From the NCBI GenBank assembly GCA_038233215.1, contig JBBSML010000005.1, forward strand, positions 55,468-119,467: a DNA stretch of 64,000 nt. Reading direction: 5' to 3'. Each line of letters starts with the position of its first letter. The stretch's first letter is position 1. Of the stretch, positions 32,415 through 41,801 are shown piece after piece. This stretch comes from JACDBZ01 sp038233215. GTDB lineage: Bacteria > Chloroflexota > Limnocylindria > QHBO01. The notes beneath the pieces are model-generated. The model saw only the letters and a list, made by a program, of their open reading frames with translations, did not search any database and had not been told where the DNA came from. The translations under genes were made by a program, and so were the position numbers.

Positions 32415-32447
32415 TGACGAGGGCGGCCACGGTGGCCGCCCTCGTCA
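32415..32447. terminator. perfect 16-bp hairpin after the binding-protein gene
   Basis: A 33-nt near-perfect palindrome: 16 bases on each side of a single G (arms start TGACGAGGGCGG). No U-tract follows. Placed between the binding protein and the permeases, it may stop part of transcription and protect the upstream mRNA, giving more binding protein than permease. Confidence 0.6.
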
Positions 32448-32492
32448 GGCCCTTCCTTCCTACCTATCTGCCAGCGGGATCACGAGAGGACC

Positions 32493-33488
32493 GTGAAGAT
32501 GAGCTCCATGGCTGCTGCGACGGGACGCCCCAGGGGTGGCGTCGCTGGAGTGCTCAACCGGCTTGCGTGGGGATCTGGCAAGGACCGCAGGCGCCGTATC
32601 GGGGAAAGCCCGATCACCCCGTACCTTTTCATCCTTCCCCATTTCGCGATCTTCTCCGCGATGATCCTGTTCCCGTTCTTCCTGGGGATCTGGATCAGCC
32701 TCCATGACTCCACCGCGCTCCGGGACGGGCCGTTCGTGGGGCTGCGCTGGTACCAGCAGCTGTTCGACTCGTCCAGTTTTCTGTTCCCGCGGTTCTGGAA
32801 CAGCGTCTGGAACACCCTCATCTTCGTCGTCATCAGCACGCCGCTGCTCATCGGCTTCGGGTTGGCCCTGGCCGTGCTCCTCAACCAGCGGCTCCGCGGG
32901 CGAAATATCTTTCGCGCCATCTACTTCGTCCCATGGACACTTTCCGTGTCGGTCGTGGGCCTCACCTGGTGGTGGATGTTCAACGGCAACGCCGGCTTCG
33001 TGACGCTGTTCATGAGCGATACTCTCGGGTGGAGCCCGAACTGGCTGGCCACCAACCCCTGGGCCTGGATCACGATCCTCATCGCGACCCTGTGGTGGAC
33101 GATCGGTTTCAACACCATCATTCTCCTGGCTGGTATCCAGGCCATTTCGGCCGATCTGTACGAGGCTGCCTCAATCGATGGTGCCAACACGTGGCAGCAA
33201 TTCAAGGCAATCACCCTGCCCAGCCTGCGGCCGATCCTCCTGCTCGTCATCACCCTCCAGGTGATCGCGTCGTTCCAACTGGTGGGGCAGCCGCAGCTCA
33301 TGACCGGTGGCGGACCCCCGAGCGAGCTCGGCGGGGAGACCGCGCCGGTCCTGCTCCATGTATTGGGCACCGGGTTCGGCGGCCGGCGCGAACTCAGCCT
33401 CGCCGCGGCGATGGCGCTCGTCGTCGCGGCGATCATGATCGTCGTCTCGATCGTCAACTTCCGGCTCTTCAGCTCCGAGCGGTCCTAG
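32493..33488 (+). CDS. sugar ABC transporter permease (MalF-type)
   Basis: A 331-residue inner-membrane permease with six predicted spans. The coupling (EAA) loop is LYEAASIDGANTWQQFKAITLPSLRP, which docks to an MsmX/UgpC-like ATPase. No such ATPase gene lies in the operon, so a shared one encoded elsewhere must be used. The GTG at 32493 is the first start; an ATG two codons later (32499) is equally good. It precedes the second permease by 10 bp. Confidence 0.88.
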   Translation: MKMSSMAAATGRPRGGVAGVLNRLAWGSGKDRRRRIGESPITPYLFILPHFAIFSAMILFPFFLGIWISLHDSTALRDGPFVGLRWYQQLFDSSSFLFPRFWNSVWNTLIFVVISTPLLIGFGLALAVLLNQRLRGRNIFRAIYFVPWTLSVSVVGLTWWWMFNGNAGFVTLFMSDTLGWSPNWLATNPWAWITILIATLWWTIGFNTIILLAGIQAISADLYEAASIDGANTWQQFKAITLPSLRPILLLVITLQVIASFQLVGQPQLMTGGGPPSELGGETAPVLLHVLGTGFGGRRELSLAAAMALVVAAIMIVVSIVNFRLFSSERS

Positions 33489-33498
33489 GAGGCGCGCC

Positions 33499-34380
33499 AT
33501 GGCAACCACCCTCGAGCGCGGAATAGCGAAGGACCAGCCGGTCGAACTCTCCACGGCCGGCACCGGCCGCCGCGGTGGAGTCGGCCGCGTCCTCATGTAC
33601 GTGCTGCTCTTCGCGATCGCGGCGTTCTTCGTCCTGCCGCTCGTCGTGGTGGTGAGCGCGTCGCTGAAGTTCTCCGCGGAAATCTTCACCGACCCCGGCA
33701 TCCTGCCGGCCGATCCCGGCTTCGAGAACTACACGGCGCTCTTCGCACGGGCCGAGTTCCTCACCTGGTTCCGCAACAGCGCCATCGTCTCGATCTCCGG
33801 GACCTTCATCACGCTGGCGATCACCTCCCTGTCGGCGTATGCCTTTGCGCGCATCGACTTCCCGTTCAAGAACATTTTGTTCGGGTTGATGATCACGACC
33901 CTCGTGCTGCCGAGCGTCATGTTCCTCGTCCCACAGTTCAAGCTCATCGCCGACATCGGGCTCTACGACTCGCTCCCGGCGCTGGTCCTTCCGGGCCTCG
34001 CGGGCGTGTTCGGGGTCTTCTTCATGCGGCAGTTCTTCCTGGGATTGCCGGTCGAGCTCGAGGAGGCAGCCTACGTCGATGGGGCGAGCCGGCTGCGCAC
34101 GTTCATGTCCGTGGCGCTGCCCCTCGCCGGGCCGGCGCTGGCGACGCTTGCCGTCATCACGTTCCTTGCCTTCTGGAACGACTACCTGTGGCCACAGATC
34201 ATCTGCCAGGATAATTGCACGCTGCCGGCCGGACTGCGGCTGCTCCAGCGCCAGTACACCGGCGATCCGGGATTGGTCATGGCGGGAGCAACCGTGGCTG
34301 CCATCCCGGTCCTGATCTTCTACCTGGTGCTCCAGCGGTACATCGTCCAGAGCGTCGCGTCGTCGGGCATCAAGGGCTGA
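33499..34380 (+). CDS. sugar ABC transporter permease (MalG-type)
   Basis: A 293-residue permease with six spans. The EAA loop is ELEEAAYVDGASRLRTFMSVALPLAGP, and the region FWNDYLWPQIICQDNCTLPAGLRLLQRQ matches the late motif of MalG-like proteins. AGGAGGCGCGCC precedes the ATG. It forms the membrane channel with the preceding permease. Confidence 0.88.
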   Translation: MATTLERGIAKDQPVELSTAGTGRRGGVGRVLMYVLLFAIAAFFVLPLVVVVSASLKFSAEIFTDPGILPADPGFENYTALFARAEFLTWFRNSAIVSISGTFITLAITSLSAYAFARIDFPFKNILFGLMITTLVLPSVMFLVPQFKLIADIGLYDSLPALVLPGLAGVFGVFFMRQFFLGLPVELEEAAYVDGASRLRTFMSVALPLAGPALATLAVITFLAFWNDYLWPQIICQDNCTLPAGLRLLQRQYTGDPGLVMAGATVAAIPVLIFYLVLQRYIVQSVASSGIKG

Positions 34381-34390
34381 AGAGAGAGTC

Positions 34391-35518
34391 TTGCCGATCC
34401 ACAGGTCGAGGCAGGTGCGCCGCGAAGTTCCAGCGTTGACAGGTCCGTTGAGTCTGGTCCTCCCTGCGCTCGTCGCCTTGTTGATGGCCTCGTGCTCCTC
34501 CTCGGATGGCGGCACCGATGGGCCGACGCCCGGTGCATCGGCAAGTGGGGTGGCGGGAAATGGCAGCGTGGCGCCGTCCGAAAGCGTGGCACCAACGCCG
34601 GGCGAGGGTGAATTCATGAACCCGGTCATCGACCAGAACATGCCGGACCCGTTCGTCCTGGACACAGGTGACCAGTACTTCCTCTACTCGACGACGAACA
34701 TCACGGACAATTATCCGTACGCGACCTCCGACGATCTCGTGACCTGGGAGCAGCAGGGTGACGCGATGCCGCGGCTGCCCGGCTGGGCAAACGGGAACAC
34801 GTGGGCGCCCGAGGTGACGGAGACGTCGGCCGGCTACGTGATGTACTTCACGGCCCGTGCCCCGGGCCTGACGCGGCCGGACGGTGCCGGCGCGCAATGC
34901 GTGGGCGTGGCGGTCAGCCCCGAGCCGGGCGGACCATTCATCAGCGAGAGTGACGAGCCCCTGGTCTGCCAGCTCGATCTCGGCGGCACCATCGACGCAT
35001 CCATCGTTCGGGACGTCGACGATTCGCTGTGGCTTATCTACAAGAACGACGGAAACTGCTGCTCCATCCCGACCCGCTTCTACATGCGCCCGATGTCGGA
35101 GGACGGACTCGCCTTTGCGGGGGATGAGATCGAGGTCGAGGGTATCGTCAACGACCAGCCCTGGGAGGGGAACGTGGTGGAGGCCCCGACCATCCACTTC
35201 CACGAAGGGACCTACTACCTCTTCTACTCGGCCAACGACTACGCCGGTCCGCCGTACGCCGTCGGCTACGCGACCTCGGACACGCTGACCGGCCCCTACG
35301 TCGACGCCGAGGAGAACCCGATTCTTTCGACCGAGGGTACGGCGATCGGGCCGGGGCACCAGACGATCATCGCGGACCGCGACGGCGACCTGTGGCTGGT
35401 GTACCACGCGTGGGAGTTCACGCTGCGTGAACGCAAGGTCTGGATCGACGAACTGCGCTTCGAGGATGGGAAACCGATTGTGGACGGTCCCGATGCCGGT
35501 CCACAGCCAGCACCATGA
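34391..35518 (+). CDS. GH43 family glycosidase, lipoprotein
   Basis: A 375-residue extracellular glycosidase. The signal ends at the lipobox LLMASC, followed by a 45-residue Ser/Gly/Pro linker. The five-bladed propeller shows the three GH43 acids: Asp in NMPDPFVLD, the pKa-modulating Asp in GTIDASIV and Glu in VVEAPTIH. Known activities are arabinanase, arabinofuranosidase, xylosidase or exo-beta-1,3-galactanase. As a surface lipoprotein it would trim polymers before uptake by the coupled ABC transporter. The TTG start at 34391 is 10 bp after the permease stop. Confidence 0.85.
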   Translation: MPIHRSRQVRREVPALTGPLSLVLPALVALLMASCSSSDGGTDGPTPGASASGVAGNGSVAPSESVAPTPGEGEFMNPVIDQNMPDPFVLDTGDQYFLYSTTNITDNYPYATSDDLVTWEQQGDAMPRLPGWANGNTWAPEVTETSAGYVMYFTARAPGLTRPDGAGAQCVGVAVSPEPGGPFISESDEPLVCQLDLGGTIDASIVRDVDDSLWLIYKNDGNCCSIPTRFYMRPMSEDGLAFAGDEIEVEGIVNDQPWEGNVVEAPTIHFHEGTYYLFYSANDYAGPPYAVGYATSDTLTGPYVDAEENPILSTEGTAIGPGHQTIIADRDGDLWLVYHAWEFTLRERKVWIDELRFEDGKPIVDGPDAGPQPAP

Positions 35519-35561
35519 GGCCGCTGCGACCCAGAGGCACCGAGCTGGCGTCCACCGACGC

Positions 35562-38378
35562 ATGAGCGATCCGGCCCGGGCGGGGATCGACCTCGACGGC
35601 GAATGGCGCTTCGTCGCCGATACAGAGCGGCTCTTTGATGCGACATCGCTTCCGCACGGGGATCCGATCATGGTTCCCGGGTGCTGGGAGGCGCAGGTGC
35701 CGCGCCCGTATCGCATCATCACCGCCTGGTATCACCGCTCATTCGAGGTTCCGGCCGATTGGCGAGGCGGCACGATCCTCATCGGCTTCGGTGCCGTGAT
35801 GTACCGCTGCGCGGTATGGCTGAACGGGCACCGGATCGGCAGCCATGAGGGCGGATACACCCCGTTTGCGCTCGAGGCGCCGGACGAGGCGGTCCGCTGG
35901 AGTGAGGCCAACCAGATCGCGGTCGAGGTGCAGAATCCGCTCAACGCCATAGCCGAGTACCCGGCCCTTGCCGTGGAACGCGTGCTCAATGCCGAACAGT
36001 ACGCGCCCGATCTGCCGTTGTCCGAGGCGCCGCATGGTAAGCAGACGTGGTACTCGAGCCAGAGCGGGATCTGGAAGTCGGTCCGTGCCGAGCGTGTTGG
36101 CACAGCTCATTTTGACGCGCTGCTGGTCCTGCCCGACGTCGCGGCATCGTCGGCAACCGCGCGCTGGCGCGTCACCGGCGCGCCATCGGTTCGTGGACTG
36201 AGTCTCGACCTGGCAGTGTTCGACCCGTCTGGGCTCGAGGTCTCACGCACCCGCGTCGCCCTCGACGAGGGATCCAGAAGCGGGGAGGCATCGGTCCCGG
36301 TGCCGCAGCCGCAGCTGTGGGATCTGGACAGCCCTCTGCTCTACCGGCTGGATGCGCGCCTGGTCGGGACCGATGGCGAGCAGGATTGCCTCAATAAGCG
36401 CTTCGGGATGCGCACGGTGGGGACTGCCGATGGCGCGGTGACGCTCAACGGACGTCCCGTCTACCTGCTCGGCGTGCTCGACCAGGACCTGTACCCCGAC
36501 ACGATCTCCACGCCACCGTCCAGGGCGTTCCTGCGAGAGCAGATACAACGCGTCAAGGAGCTGGGCTTTAACCTCCTACGCTGCCATATCAAGGTTCCCG
36601 ACCCGGCGTACCTGGAGCTCGCCGATGAGGAGGGCGTCCTCGTATGGTGCGAGCTGCCCAACTGGAGTCGCTTCACGGTCGAGTCGGCGGCTCGCGGACG
36701 GACGACGCTGGAACGAATGGTCGAGACGATGGGCGATCATCCGTCGGTCATTATCTGGACGATCATCAACGAGGACTGGGGGACGCGCCTTCGATACGAG
36801 CGTCGCGACCGGGAGTGGCTGCGCGGAACGTATGAATGGCTCAAGCATCTGGATCCGACCCGGTTGGTGGTCGACAACTCGGCATGTGAGACCGGCGAGA
36901 CACCCAACTTCCACGTCCGGTCCGATGTCGCCGATTTCCACGTGTACTTTGGGCCCGATAACGCGGTCCGCTGGAAGAACATGATCTCGGACTTTGCACG
37001 CCGTCCCGCGTGGCTCTGGAGTCCGCATGGCGACGCGGAGCCGATGGGGGACGAACCGCTGATCCTGAGCGAGTTCGGAGGCTGGGGGCTTCCCCGGCTC
37101 GACCGGATGGTGGAGCACCACGGGGGAGAGCCGTGGTGGTTCGGGACGGGCCAGGGCTACTACCGCCCATCCGGGATCCGTCGTCGCTTCCACAGGTACG
37201 GCCTGGACCGCATGTGGTCCACGGTCGACGATCTTGCCGACGCGACCCAATGGTTCCAGTTCGAGGCGCTTCAGTTCCAGATAGCCGAGCTGCGTCGTCA
37301 CGCGTCGATCACCGGGTATGTCGTCACCGAGTTGTCCGACGCTTACTGGGAGGCCAACGGCGTCCTGGACCCCATGCGGGGGCCGAAGATCTATCACGCG
37401 CGTTTTCGGGAGATCAACGCGCCGGACGTGGTCGCCATCATCCCGAACCGGCGTGACGTGTGGGGTGGTGATCGGATCAGCGGGGAGGTTTTCGTGTCCT
37501 CCTTCGCGCCGGAGCGCTCGGACGGTGGTTCGGTCGGCTGGACGCTCGAGGTGGATGGGAGCCAGGTGCAGAGCGGCGAAATGCCCCTCGCGTCGTGGCC
37601 GCAGTTCGGCGTCGCGGAGCTGGGAATCCTCGAGGTGGACGCTCCGCAGGTGGAGGTGCCGGTCGATGCCTGGTTGACACTCACCGCTCGCGACGGAGCT
37701 GGGCATCCGCGCGCCGAGAGCCGGATGCGCTTCGCCGTGCTGCCTTCCGCCACGGAGGGCCGGCCGTCTCACGGCGTTAGCGTGGAGGACCCGCTCGATA
37801 TCTGGGGCCTGCGTGGACGTATCGAGGCCCTCGGGCATCGGATCGTCCCGCGCGACGAAGGGGATCTGGTCATCACCACGCAGCTGACAGCCGATCTCCT
37901 CGAGTACGCCGAGGCCGGTGGACGGGTCCTCGTCCTTGTTCGCTCCGCCAGCGCGCTGCCGGCAGACCTGGAGATGCGTCGGCGAGTTGACGCGCACCTG
38001 CGCCGTCTGCCGCACGCCGGCTGGCCGGGACAGCGGAGCCCGTGGGAGGGCGATTGGGTCAGCAGCTTCAGCTGGATCCTGCCCGGGGCGTTCCCGCAGC
38101 TGCCCGGACGCCCCCTGCTGGACGCGGCGTATGAAGAGGTGGCTCCGGACCACGTGCTGCTCGGATACGACCCGGTGAAGCATCGCGACGAGGTCGTGGC
38201 CGGCATGTTCGTCGGCTGGGTCCACGAGCCGGCCGCACTGCTGTGGTCCTTTGACCAGGGCGCGGGCTCCCTGGTCATCACGACCTTCCGGCTGGCGCCC
38301 GAGTCGGGGCCGGTCGCAGCCACCATGCTCCAGTGCCTCATCGATCGCATTGTGGAGCCGCGCCCAGTCAGAAGGTGA
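35562..38378 (+). CDS. GH2 family glycoside hydrolase (beta-galactosidase-like)
   Basis: A 938-residue GH2 protein. The N-terminal sugar-binding fold contains GEWRFVADTERLFDATSLPHG and GAVMYRCAVWLNGHRIGSHEGGYTPF. The TIM barrel follows, with acid/base Glu404 in IIWTIINEDWG and nucleophile Glu504 in LILSEFGGWG. About 300 more residues form C-terminal beta domains and a Rossmann-like tail. No signal peptide is visible, so it acts on imported oligosaccharides. Beta-galactosidase, galacturonidase or arabinosidase activity all occur in this type, and the adjacent galactose genes favour a galactoside. The ATG at 35562 is 43 bp after GH43. Confidence 0.85.
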   Translation: MSDPARAGIDLDGEWRFVADTERLFDATSLPHGDPIMVPGCWEAQVPRPYRIITAWYHRSFEVPADWRGGTILIGFGAVMYRCAVWLNGHRIGSHEGGYTPFALEAPDEAVRWSEANQIAVEVQNPLNAIAEYPALAVERVLNAEQYAPDLPLSEAPHGKQTWYSSQSGIWKSVRAERVGTAHFDALLVLPDVAASSATARWRVTGAPSVRGLSLDLAVFDPSGLEVSRTRVALDEGSRSGEASVPVPQPQLWDLDSPLLYRLDARLVGTDGEQDCLNKRFGMRTVGTADGAVTLNGRPVYLLGVLDQDLYPDTISTPPSRAFLREQIQRVKELGFNLLRCHIKVPDPAYLELADEEGVLVWCELPNWSRFTVESAARGRTTLERMVETMGDHPSVIIWTIINEDWGTRLRYERRDREWLRGTYEWLKHLDPTRLVVDNSACETGETPNFHVRSDVADFHVYFGPDNAVRWKNMISDFARRPAWLWSPHGDAEPMGDEPLILSEFGGWGLPRLDRMVEHHGGEPWWFGTGQGYYRPSGIRRRFHRYGLDRMWSTVDDLADATQWFQFEALQFQIAELRRHASITGYVVTELSDAYWEANGVLDPMRGPKIYHARFREINAPDVVAIIPNRRDVWGGDRISGEVFVSSFAPERSDGGSVGWTLEVDGSQVQSGEMPLASWPQFGVAELGILEVDAPQVEVPVDAWLTLTARDGAGHPRAESRMRFAVLPSATEGRPSHGVSVEDPLDIWGLRGRIEALGHRIVPRDEGDLVITTQLTADLLEYAEAGGRVLVLVRSASALPADLEMRRRVDAHLRRLPHAGWPGQRSPWEGDWVSSFSWILPGAFPQLPGRPLLDAAYEEVAPDHVLLGYDPVKHRDEVVAGMFVGWVHEPAALLWSFDQGAGSLVITTFRLAPESGPVAATMLQCLIDRIVEPRPVRR

Positions 38379-39396
38379 TTGCGACCTTTCCGGCACGCCC
38401 GCTATCAGCCAGCCGGTACGCCGCCTCGGCCTCCTCGAGAGCGAACCGATCGGTGACCATGACCTCCGGATGGAGGTCCCAGCGCACGAGGAGCTCGACG
38501 AGCTCGTCCATCTGGGCAAGACTGCAGACCCACGAGCCAACGAGCGTGAGCTGTGGGTGAATGACAATTGGGGAGACTTCGAACGTCAGTGTGCCGCCCT
38601 CACCGACGAACGCCACGCGCCCCCACCGGCGTGCCGAGCGCAGCGCGAGCACCCGCGCCTCAGCGTTGCCTGAGCACTCGATCCCGACCTCGAACCCTCT
38701 GCCTTCGGTGAGGTTCGCCAGGTCGGCCTCGCGGCCGTCGCTCACGTTGATGCCGAGCCGCTCCGCCAGCGCTCGACGCTCGGGCATGGTCTCCACGCCG
38801 ATGACGTCTGCCCCGAGTGCACGGCACAGGAGGGCGGCACCGATGCCGACCGGTCCCAGCCCGGTCACCAGCACCCGATCGTTCCCTGACACGCCGACGC
38901 GTCGACAGGCCGCATAGGCCGTGCCCAGGCCACAGGCCACCATGGCGCCGTCGAGGAAGGTCAGGGGTTGGGGAAGCCGGACCAGGGTTCGCTCCTCTGC
39001 CAACAGGTACGGCGCGTGCCCGCCGTTGCGCTGCCAGCCGTATGCCGCCCGCGCGGCGCTCGAGCACGAGATCATCCAGCCGCTCCGGCAGTCAGCGCAG
39101 AGGCCGCACCCGGCGATGTGGTACACGATCACTCGGTCGCCGGGCGCGAAGCGCGTGGAGCCGGGACCGACGGCCTCGATCTCGCCACATGGCTCGTGTC
39201 CGGCGATGACGCCCCGGTATGCCTCGGGCCCCTCTCCCTGCTCGTGCGGCCGGTAGATGGCACGGAGGTCGCTCCCGCAGATGGACGAGGCGCGCATGCG
39301 AATGACGACCTGTCCCGGTCCCGGCTCCGGCACCTCGAACTCCCGCAGCTCGACGCGCTGCCCGCCGGGCAGGACGACGCCGGGCATGCTCGTCAT
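38368..39396 (-). CDS. zinc-dependent alcohol dehydrogenase (sorbitol/threonine dehydrogenase-like MDR)
   Basis: A 342-residue medium-chain dehydrogenase. The catalytic zinc site has Cys in SICGSDLR and His-Glu in AGHEPCGEIE; the structural zinc cysteines are in GCGLCADCRSGWMISC. The NAD(P)-binding fold shows VLVTGLGPVGIGAALLCRALGADVIGVE. The frame is open well upstream, but the domain starts at MTSMPGVVLPGG. Family members oxidise polyols and sugar alcohols. It converges on the GH2 gene (11-nt overlap of ends) and is divergent from the galT group, so it probably handles a sugar derived from the same glycans. Confidence 0.85.
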   Translation of the reverse strand: MTSMPGVVLPGGQRVELREFEVPEPGPGQVVIRMRASSICGSDLRAIYRPHEQGEGPEAYRGVIAGHEPCGEIEAVGPGSTRFAPGDRVIVYHIAGCGLCADCRSGWMISCSSAARAAYGWQRNGGHAPYLLAEERTLVRLPQPLTFLDGAMVACGLGTAYAACRRVGVSGNDRVLVTGLGPVGIGAALLCRALGADVIGVETMPERRALAERLGINVSDGREADLANLTEGRGFEVGIECSGNAEARVLALRSARRWGRVAFVGEGGTLTFEVSPIVIHPQLTLVGSWVCSLAQMDELVELLVRWDLHPEVMVTDRFALEEAEAAYRLADSGRAGKVAITF

Positions 39397-39506
39397 GTCG
39401 CGGACTCCGACCCTGTGCCGAACTGCCGCGCCGACCGGTTCAAACCCGACCCTCCGTTGGTTTGTGGGAGCATAGCGCCACGATCCGCAGTGGCGGGGTT
39501 GACCCG

Positions 39507-39662
39507 ATGCATCCAGAGGCACCCGATGACCCGCTCGTGAGCATGACGGTCGAGTCTGTCGAGCGACCTGACGGGCGGTATCTCGTCTACTACTCCTGGC
39601 CTCCGGAACCCGAACCCCCCGCGGACGAGCGCATGGCCCCATCGACGGAACACGATGTCTGA
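39507..39662 (+). CDS. 51-residue protein preceding galT
   Basis: A small acidic protein, MHPEAPDDPLVSMTVESVER then PDGRYLVYYSWP, ending in a Pro/Glu-rich tail. I recognise no family. It overlaps the galT start by 8 nt (the galT ATG lies inside its last codons), which suggests translational coupling. The beta-strand-like core PDGRYLVYYSWP is the only notable segment. Confidence 0.5.
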   Translation: MHPEAPDDPLVSMTVESVERPDGRYLVYYSWPPEPEPPADERMAPSTEHDV

Positions 39663-40635
39663 GCTGCGCTGGAACCCATTCCTGAGCGAATGGCTGATCA
39701 CCGCCACGCACCGCCAGGATCGGACCTTTCTGCCGCCGCGCGACTATTGCCCGCTGTGTCCGAGCCAGCCGGGGATGCCCGCGACCGAGATCGACCGAGA
39801 GCAGTTCGAGATCGCCGTCTTCGAGAATCGGTTCCCGTCGCTGCGGCCGCATCCCGAGAGGCCATCGGTTGAAGGGACGGAGCTCATGCCCGTGCGGCCG
39901 TCGGTTGGCGTGTGCGAGGTCGTCGTGTACACCCCGAAGCACGACGCGACGCTGGCGGACGCCACGCACGCGCACCTCGAACGGCTGATCGCGGTGTGGG
40001 CGCACCGAACCCTCGAGCTTGGTGCGCGGCCCGAGGTCGCTTACGTCTTCGTCTTCGAGAACAAGGGCGAGGCGATCGGCGTCACGTTGAATCATCCTCA
40101 CGGCCAGATCTACGCGTATCCCTACGTGCCGCCGATCATCGAGCGGGAGGCGAGGGCCGCGCGGTCACATGCGGCCGATCAAGGTTCCTGCCTGTGGTGT
40201 CGCGCGCAGCAGGAGGAGCTGGACGACGGCCGACGCATCGTTATCGAGAATTCAAGCTGGGTCGCGGGCGTTCCCTTTGCCGCTCGATGGCCCTTCGAGG
40301 TTCACCTCGTTCCCCGGCGTCATGTCGGCTGGCTTCACGAGCTCGATCTCGCCGAGCGACGCGACCTGGCGATCATCCTCCGGTCGCTGCTGCGGGGCTA
40401 CGATCGGCTCTTTGGGTTTTCGTTGCCGTACATCATGTCCGTCCATCAGCGCCCAACCGATGGCGACCACCGCGACGACTACCACCTGCACATCGAGTTC
40501 TATCCGCCACATCGGACGGAGACCAAGCTCAAGTACCTCGCCGGCTCAGAGGCCGGAGCTGGCGCCTTCATCAACGACACGTTGCCGGAGGAGACAGCTC
40601 CGAGGCTCCGCACGGCGGTGGGGGATCGGGACTGA
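39655..40635 (+). CDS. galT: galactose-1-phosphate uridylyltransferase
   Basis: The Leloir pathway enzyme that exchanges galactose-1-phosphate and UDP-glucose for glucose-1-phosphate and UDP-galactose. The active-site motif HPHGQIYAYP contains the nucleophilic His. The zinc/iron ligand CPLCPSQ is at residues 32-38, and a second Cys pair lies in CLWCRAQQ. The HIT-like C-terminal motif VHQRPTDGDHRDDYHLHIEF is intact. At 326 residues it is standard length for bacterial GalT. The stop overlaps the galactokinase ATG. Confidence 0.92.
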   Translation: MSELRWNPFLSEWLITATHRQDRTFLPPRDYCPLCPSQPGMPATEIDREQFEIAVFENRFPSLRPHPERPSVEGTELMPVRPSVGVCEVVVYTPKHDATLADATHAHLERLIAVWAHRTLELGARPEVAYVFVFENKGEAIGVTLNHPHGQIYAYPYVPPIIEREARAARSHAADQGSCLWCRAQQEELDDGRRIVIENSSWVAGVPFAARWPFEVHLVPRRHVGWLHELDLAERRDLAIILRSLLRGYDRLFGFSLPYIMSVHQRPTDGDHRDDYHLHIEFYPPHRTETKLKYLAGSEAGAGAFINDTLPEETAPRLRTAVGDRD

Positions 40636-41801
40636 TGATCGACGTCGAACAGCTTCACGCGGCCCTGGTGCAAGCCTATCCGGACGCCGATGCGCCGGCA
40701 GCGCGCCTGGTTCGCGCACCCGGACGAGTGAACCTCATCGGAGAGCATACCGATTACAACGACGGCCTCGTCCTGCCCGCGGCGATCAATCTTGAGACCT
40801 GGATCGCGGCCGTCCCGTCGAGCGACCGCCGGGTCGAGCTCACGTTGGCCGATGGCAGCCGGGACGGCTTCGACCTCGATGACATCGGTCCAGCGCGCGG
40901 CTCATGGATTGACACCGTGGCCGGGATGGCCTGGTCCCTCGCGCGGTCCGGAGTTGCGCTTCACGGTTTGCGCGGGGTCGTGGCCACGGAGATCCCGATC
41001 GGCTCGGGGCTCTCCTCGTCGGCCGCCTTCCAGTTGGCGGCGGCCTGGGCGATGTCCCTTATCCTCCCGCCGATGGAATCGATGGACCTGGCCAAGTCCG
41101 CGCAGCGGGCGGAGAACGAGTACGTCGGCGTCCGCTCCGGGATCATGGACCAGTTCGCCTCTGCGCATGGCCGGCCCGACGCCGCGCTGCTGCTGGACTG
41201 TCGGTCCCTGGACTTCCGTGCAGTGACGTTGCCGCTGGGCGAGTACGCCCTCGTCGTGTGCGACACTCGCTCGCCGCGGCGCCTCGAGACGTCCGAGTAC
41301 AACGCCCGTCGAGCTGAGTGCGAGGTCGCGGTGGAGACCCTGTCGCGTCGCATGCCGGGGGTGCGCTCGCTGCGGGACGTCGATATGGAGATGCTCGACC
41401 GGTTCGGGGCTGAGCTCAATCCCGTAGCTCGGCGGCGCGCGACGCACGTGGTTGCCGAGAACGAGCGCGTGGGCCTATCGGTCGCCGCCATCGAGACGGG
41501 ACAGGTCGAGCGCCTCGGCGAGCTGTGGGCTCAAAGCCACCGGTCCCTGCGAGATCTGTACGAGGTCACCTCTCCGGAGCTGGACGCGCTTGTCGAGATC
41601 GCCGTGGGCACCACCGGTGTCGTGGCGGCTCGGATGACCGGCGCGGGATTTGGAGGCTGCACCGTGAACCTCGTCGAGCGTGAGGCGGTTGAGGAGCTGC
41701 GGAAGCGCATCAAGCGTGAGTACGAAGCCAGGTTTGGCCGCGATGCGGGCTTTCATCCTGTCGAGCCGGCGGTGGGCGCCGGCGAGGTAGCGGGATCGTG
41801 A
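40635..41801 (+). CDS. galK: galactokinase
   Basis: Phosphorylates alpha-D-galactose at C1 with ATP. All three GHMP-kinase motifs are present: GRVNLIGEHTDYNDG with the galactokinase signature, GSGLSSSAAF (ATP loop) and TGAGFGGC. The catalytic Asp is in GIMDQFAS. The length of 388 residues is typical. The ATG at 40635 overlaps the galT stop (TGATG). No galE or mutarotase is in the window, so UDP-galactose epimerisation must be encoded elsewhere. Confidence 0.93.
   Translation: MIDVEQLHAALVQAYPDADAPAARLVRAPGRVNLIGEHTDYNDGLVLPAAINLETWIAAVPSSDRRVELTLADGSRDGFDLDDIGPARGSWIDTVAGMAWSLARSGVALHGLRGVVATEIPIGSGLSSSAAFQLAAAWAMSLILPPMESMDLAKSAQRAENEYVGVRSGIMDQFASAHGRPDAALLLDCRSLDFRAVTLPLGEYALVVCDTRSPRRLETSEYNARRAECEVAVETLSRRMPGVRSLRDVDMEMLDRFGAELNPVARRRATHVVAENERVGLSVAAIETGQVERLGELWAQSHRSLRDLYEVTSPELDALVEIAVGTTGVVAARMTGAGFGGCTVNLVEREAVEELRKRIKREYEARFGRDAGFHPVEPAVGAGEVAGS

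Noticed and set aside
36576..38567. A 663-codon minus-strand frame opposite the GH2 gene
   Set aside because: Antisense to a well-supported GH2 enzyme, with Arg/Pro/His-rich product and no recognisable domain.
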